Shown: positions 62,801 through 64,000 of the stretch, piece by piece
How the letters are laid out: every line of letters begins with the position of its first letter
Position numbering within the stretch: position 1 is the first letter of the stretch
From: Sphingobacteriales bacterium 44-61
GTDB lineage: Bacteria > Bacteroidota > Bacteroidia > Chitinophagales > Chitinophagaceae
NCBI GenBank assembly: GCA_001898405.1
Contig: MKTW01000001.1
Span: forward strand, 620,001-684,000
Length of the DNA: 64,000 bases
Direction: 5' to 3'
Notes under the pieces: generated by a model
Told to the model about the DNA's origin: nothing
Databases searched by the model: none
The model's input: the letters and a program-made list of their open reading frames with translations, nothing else
Program-made: the position numbers and the translations under genes

Positions 62801-62907
62801 AAAACCCAGTTGTCAATACCCATATTGTAAACATACTCGAGGGTAAAATGAAGGCTTTCAATAATCGGAGAATAAAATACAGAGTGGGTTTAAATTCCCA
62901 ACAATAG
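59830..62907 (+). CDS. PHP-domain / Rad50-like ATPase fusion (TrlF-like)
   Basis: 1025 residues. The N-terminal PHP phosphoesterase domain has KCDFHVHTPLS (H15, H17), GITDYFTIEGY, NIEFRL, and GSDAHD (281-286), a full set of metal ligands. An SMC/Rad50-type ATPase follows: Walker A IIGNKGKGKSAV (about 375), very long coiled-coil arms (about 490-820) without a visible CxxC hook, the signature TQLSPGEKGG (about 895), Walker B LIIDQPEDNLD (about 921) and H-loop VTHNPNLAI (about 955). NCBI uses the name TrlF for PHP-AAA fusions of this kind; I use it tentatively. Likely a conflict-type nuclease whose ATPase senses or moves on nucleic acid. Codon use is AT-rich, as in foreign DNA. Confidence 0.82.
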   Translation: MNDPRGSIWRKCDFHVHTPLSALENNFTTDFDEYVKCLFKKAIEKRIFVIGITDYFTIEGYKKIRTEYLEKEEKLRTLFTEQEIIEIKKILILPNIEFRLNKIVQVIRKNGGQTTKETGRINFHVILSNELSIKQMEENFLHDIYFLYESEPDEPDKRKKLKPDNLVALGSRLKMEQEGLVGSDLRVGMTHAIVNDEEIVELLTRNKDFKEKYLIVVPSDEDLSEISWKSQDHLTRKTLLSRAHAFFSSNEKTIAFGLGEKAESTEVFVQEFKSLKPCIWGSDAHDADKLFEPDLERYCWIKADPTFEGIRQILFEPKDRVFIGKYPELGQRIQSSRSQYLSHLSIAAVEGYDSRNGIWFDNFSLPLGFELTAIIGNKGKGKSAVADILALLGNAHVEAEHFSFLHTEKFCQRGYADQFQGTLKWLDNSTYTRTLNSKIDLSSVERVKYLPQSYLEKLCNNEDGRFQQEINKVVFSRLDDVEKLGKKTFDELIEYKSQLISQKISELKNTIEIVNKGITALEQKDNGDYRNGLQNRIDLRKKELQAHENEKSKIIPAVNPVDNESLSDGQKKKAESLKILNEEITALEIAIEAENVNLKESRLRLSELELIRDELLSTKDRFQKWQEERSEHYAQFGLNILELASLRIDTTKVEDLISVQRQLVSNQLVLLSEIPISDTTKEETSLIIQLQLKKNLRDSIGKELEKPFKDWQEYQQQIKDWELKEKEIIGTIDKIGSIKFLENEISYVDNHLKKELAKQKDQRKLLIKEVFSEKQQIQSIYNKIKIAISEVLNEHSREQNISIETSFKMDRSFYTRIFDYVNRYGFFYQNGDEVLRKIVREYNFDDIDQILEFIDRLLNEDIRHKEGRKIDLYNYLSSLEYIETEYDLRLNGKGLTQLSPGEKGGLLLIFYLILDKDNKPLIIDQPEDNLDNQSVAEILVPYIKSAKTRRQIIMVTHNPNLAIVADAEQIIYMHIDKEDRYTVSCVPGAIENPVVNTHIVNILEGKMKAFNNRRIKYRVGLNSQQ

Positions 62908-63113
62908 ATCGTAATCAACTTTGCACTCTTAACGGTTCAAGAAAAGTGCTTGGGAAAAGTCAATATTTACCGATAAAAATTGGCGTGAAATATTTCACAT
63001 TATCGTATCTTCAACGCAGAGTATTTGACACGTTTTTGAAGGCCAAAATGGCCCGTTTACGGATTCGTTTACGGTTCTTTGTAAGTCCTTTCATTCTCAA
63101 TAAATTAGTTAGC
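62908..63113. other. Right-end non-coding region of the island
   Basis: Between the PHP/ATPase stop and attR. It holds the right arm-type repeats and no gene of note; a 61-codon frame here (62946-63131) overlaps the repeats and core and is not credible. Confidence 0.6.
63055..63074. repeat. Right arm-type repeats (gtttacgg x2)
   Basis: gtttacgg at 63055-63062 and 63067-63074, spaced 12 bp like the left pair, 40 bases before attR. Same orientation at both ends. Confidence 0.6.
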
Positions 63114-63128
63114 CCTGTCGAGGCTACT
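63114..63128. repeat. attR core
   Basis: cctgtcgaggctact, identical to the tRNA-Arg 3' end at 52856-52870; bases on both sides differ. Confidence 0.88.
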
Positions 63129-63133
63129 TAACG

Positions 63134-63165
63134 AAACGTTCGATTATGAGCGTTTTTCTTTTTTC
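63134..63165 (+). terminator. Probable original tRNA-Arg terminator, displaced by the island
   Basis: An 8-bp stem (aaacgttc / gagcgttt, one T-G pair) with a 6-base loop is followed by a T-rich run (tttttcttttttc). It begins 5 bases after attR, where the tRNA's terminator would lie before island insertion. Confidence 0.65.
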
Positions 63166-63222
63166 TACTCTTATAACATTGGTGATTAAGCGTTTAAAGT
63201 AAAGATACAAAAGCTCAATAAC

Positions 63223-64000
63223 CTATTTTTCTGACACAAGCTTTTGCACTTTCAAATAAAAATCTTCATAACTATTGTCTGAATCAACGAGTACAATTTT
63301 CCTGTTTTTGTCGAGTAGGATTTTTGTTGGGTAGTTTACAATGGCCAGTTTTCTTGCGATACGGGCCTTTGCATCATTTATATTTATCCAGGATAAACCG
63401 TGCTGGTTAATGGTTTTCCTCCACAATTCATTTTCCCCAGGCTGATCAACCGAAATCCCCACTATCTCAAAATCTGCCCGGTTGGTTTTGGAGTATAATT
63501 CCTGTAACTCAGGAAAAGACTTTATGCAGGGGCCACATCGTGAAAACCAAAAATCCAGCAGGATATAGCGGCTTTGAATATTATTTAGCTGGACGATGTT
63601 ACCCGCTGTGTCGGACAGGCTGATATTGTCAATTATATTACCAATGGTCAATTGTGCCCTAGCTTTTAAATAATCCGTTATTCTCTTTCCGAAGACAGAC
63701 GATTTTATTGCAGGGCTGAGTTTATCAAAATATCGCTGTATGGTATCAACTTTTATGTCAACATCGCAGAGCGAGAGGTATATAATTTCAGCGGCAGCAA
63801 TATCGTTCGAATTTTTTTCTATGACTGTATCAAGTTTCCAGAAATTTTTTGTTCTTAACGAGGGATTATAGTCTGTGATAATTTTTTCGCTTTGGGTTAA
63901 ATAAGGTACAAGCTTATTTTCCGGGGTGATCATTATTTGTTTTGATCTTTGTGTATTTAACACCCTGATGGTTTTGCTGTGGTAGGAGGAAGAAGCTGCA
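63223..64000 (-). CDS. TlpA-like thioredoxin-domain protein (N-terminus cut by window edge)
   Basis: The frame is open from 63223 to the end of the window, at least 258 codons; the likely true start is outside (internal GTG at 63963 and ATG at 63930 are less likely). A helical region (about 30-100 from the GTG; LSLCDVDIKVDTIQRYFDKLSP) is followed by a TlpA/AhpC fold: ISLSDTAGNIVQLNNIQSRYILLDFWFSRCGPCIKSFPELQEL. CGPC is the redox site. GISVDQPGENELWRKTI and a cis-proline NYPTKILLDKNRKIV follow. It is probably a periplasmic thiol-disulfide protein. It lies just outside the island. Confidence 0.85.
   Translation of the reverse strand, partial: AASSSYHSKTIRVLNTQRSKQIMITPENKLVPYLTQSEKIITDYNPSLRTKNFWKLDTVIEKNSNDIAAAEIIYLSLCDVDIKVDTIQRYFDKLSPAIKSSVFGKRITDYLKARAQLTIGNIIDNISLSDTAGNIVQLNNIQSRYILLDFWFSRCGPCIKSFPELQELYSKTNRADFEIVGISVDQPGENELWRKTINQHGLSWININDAKARIARKLAIVNYPTKILLDKNRKIVLVDSDNSYEDFYLKVQKLVSEK

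Larger units (their letters stand above)
52856..63128. mobile_element. Integrated genomic island at tRNA-Arg(CCG), ~10.3 kb, with conflict-system cargo
   Basis: Bounded by the direct repeat cctgtcgaggctact at 52856-52870 (tRNA 3' end) and 63114-63128. An integrase gene lies next to the tRNA, and paired gtttacgg repeats lie near both ends. The cargo is an ORF6N protein, an AlbA_2/AbiTii-like protein, an ABC-three-component-like operon, an HTH protein and a PHP/Rad50-like ATPase. The rightmost part (59830-62907) is visibly AT-richer than the chromosome. No replication, conjugation, capsid or transposase genes are seen, so it is probably mobilised by its integrase with helper functions from elsewhere. 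Confidence 0.88.

Noticed and set aside
62946-63131. 61-codon frame at the right end of the island
   Set aside because: It spans the arm repeats and the attR core, has no recognisable family and no start signal.
1-64000. CRISPR array or Cas genes
   Set aside because: No regularly spaced short repeats or Cas-like proteins were seen; the repeats are palindromes or att sites.

Overview
The window looks like a chromosome segment from a Bacteroidota member, most likely a Chitinophagaceae-type soil or freshwater organism. The evidence is a gldK-gldL-gldM-gldN cluster plus gldB (type IX secretion and gliding), a SusC/SusD pair, a MoxR/DUF58/BatA operon, DUF4271 and DUF6089-type envelope proteins, a SUI1-like protein, and promoter matches to the Bacteroidota TTG / TAnnTTTG type with few clear Shine-Dalgarno sites. 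No rRNA genes or CRISPR array were seen. The family-level guess is inference.

Layout. 1-4.8 kb (leftward): 3'-truncated rsgA and a MoxR-DUF58-membrane protein-BatA operon. 4.9-12.4 kb: small lipoprotein, nadE, gldB, apaG, icd, a 58-residue membrane protein, a SUI1-like factor, nadC and a DUF4783-like protein. 12.5-24 kb (rightward): gpmI, a haem-binding protein, an ECF sigma factor with a membrane-anchored barrel protein, SusC/SusD, a lipoprotein and uvrC. 24.2-35.4 kb (leftward): gldKLMN, a thioredoxin-domain (SPATA20/YyaL) protein, hemD, a DUF4271 protein and a POTRA/BamA-type outer membrane protein. 35.4-47.5 kb: hemW (rightward), then leftward gpsA, a MacA/HlyD adaptor, TolC, a trans-sulfuration-family PLP enzyme, an APC permease, an unknown protein, an intradiol dioxygenase, an outer membrane protein and a LytS/LytT-type two-component pair. 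47.5-51.6 kb: a cobalamin riboswitch driving a TonB receptor, a membrane protein, a BtuF-like binding protein and a CWC protein. 51.6-52.6 kb: MarC and OsmC family genes.

52.86-63.13 kb is an integrated genomic island. It sits in the 3' end of an intact tRNA-Arg(CCG) and is bounded by a 15-bp direct repeat. Each end also carries a pair of gtttacgg repeats spaced 12 bp apart, probably integrase arm sites. Its cargo looks like anti-phage or conflict machinery: a tyrosine integrase, an ORF6N protein, a Schlafen-AlbA_2 protein with an AbiTii-like tail, a three-gene operon (Mrr-like nuclease effector, small middle component, Rad50-like DUF3732 ATPase) matching the ABC-three-component architecture, an HTH protein, and a divergent 1025-residue PHP/Rad50-like ATPase fusion. 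Beyond the island are the tRNA's probable displaced terminator and a partial TlpA-like thioredoxin protein.

The chromosomal part also holds three unrelated palindromic repeat families: two copies of a ~60-bp CTTTGTG hairpin, one perfect 34-bp-arm inverted repeat upstream of gldB, and three related GC-rich mini-palindromes in and beside the cobalamin riboswitch. The island and the repeat-loaded riboswitch are the parts most worth a second look.
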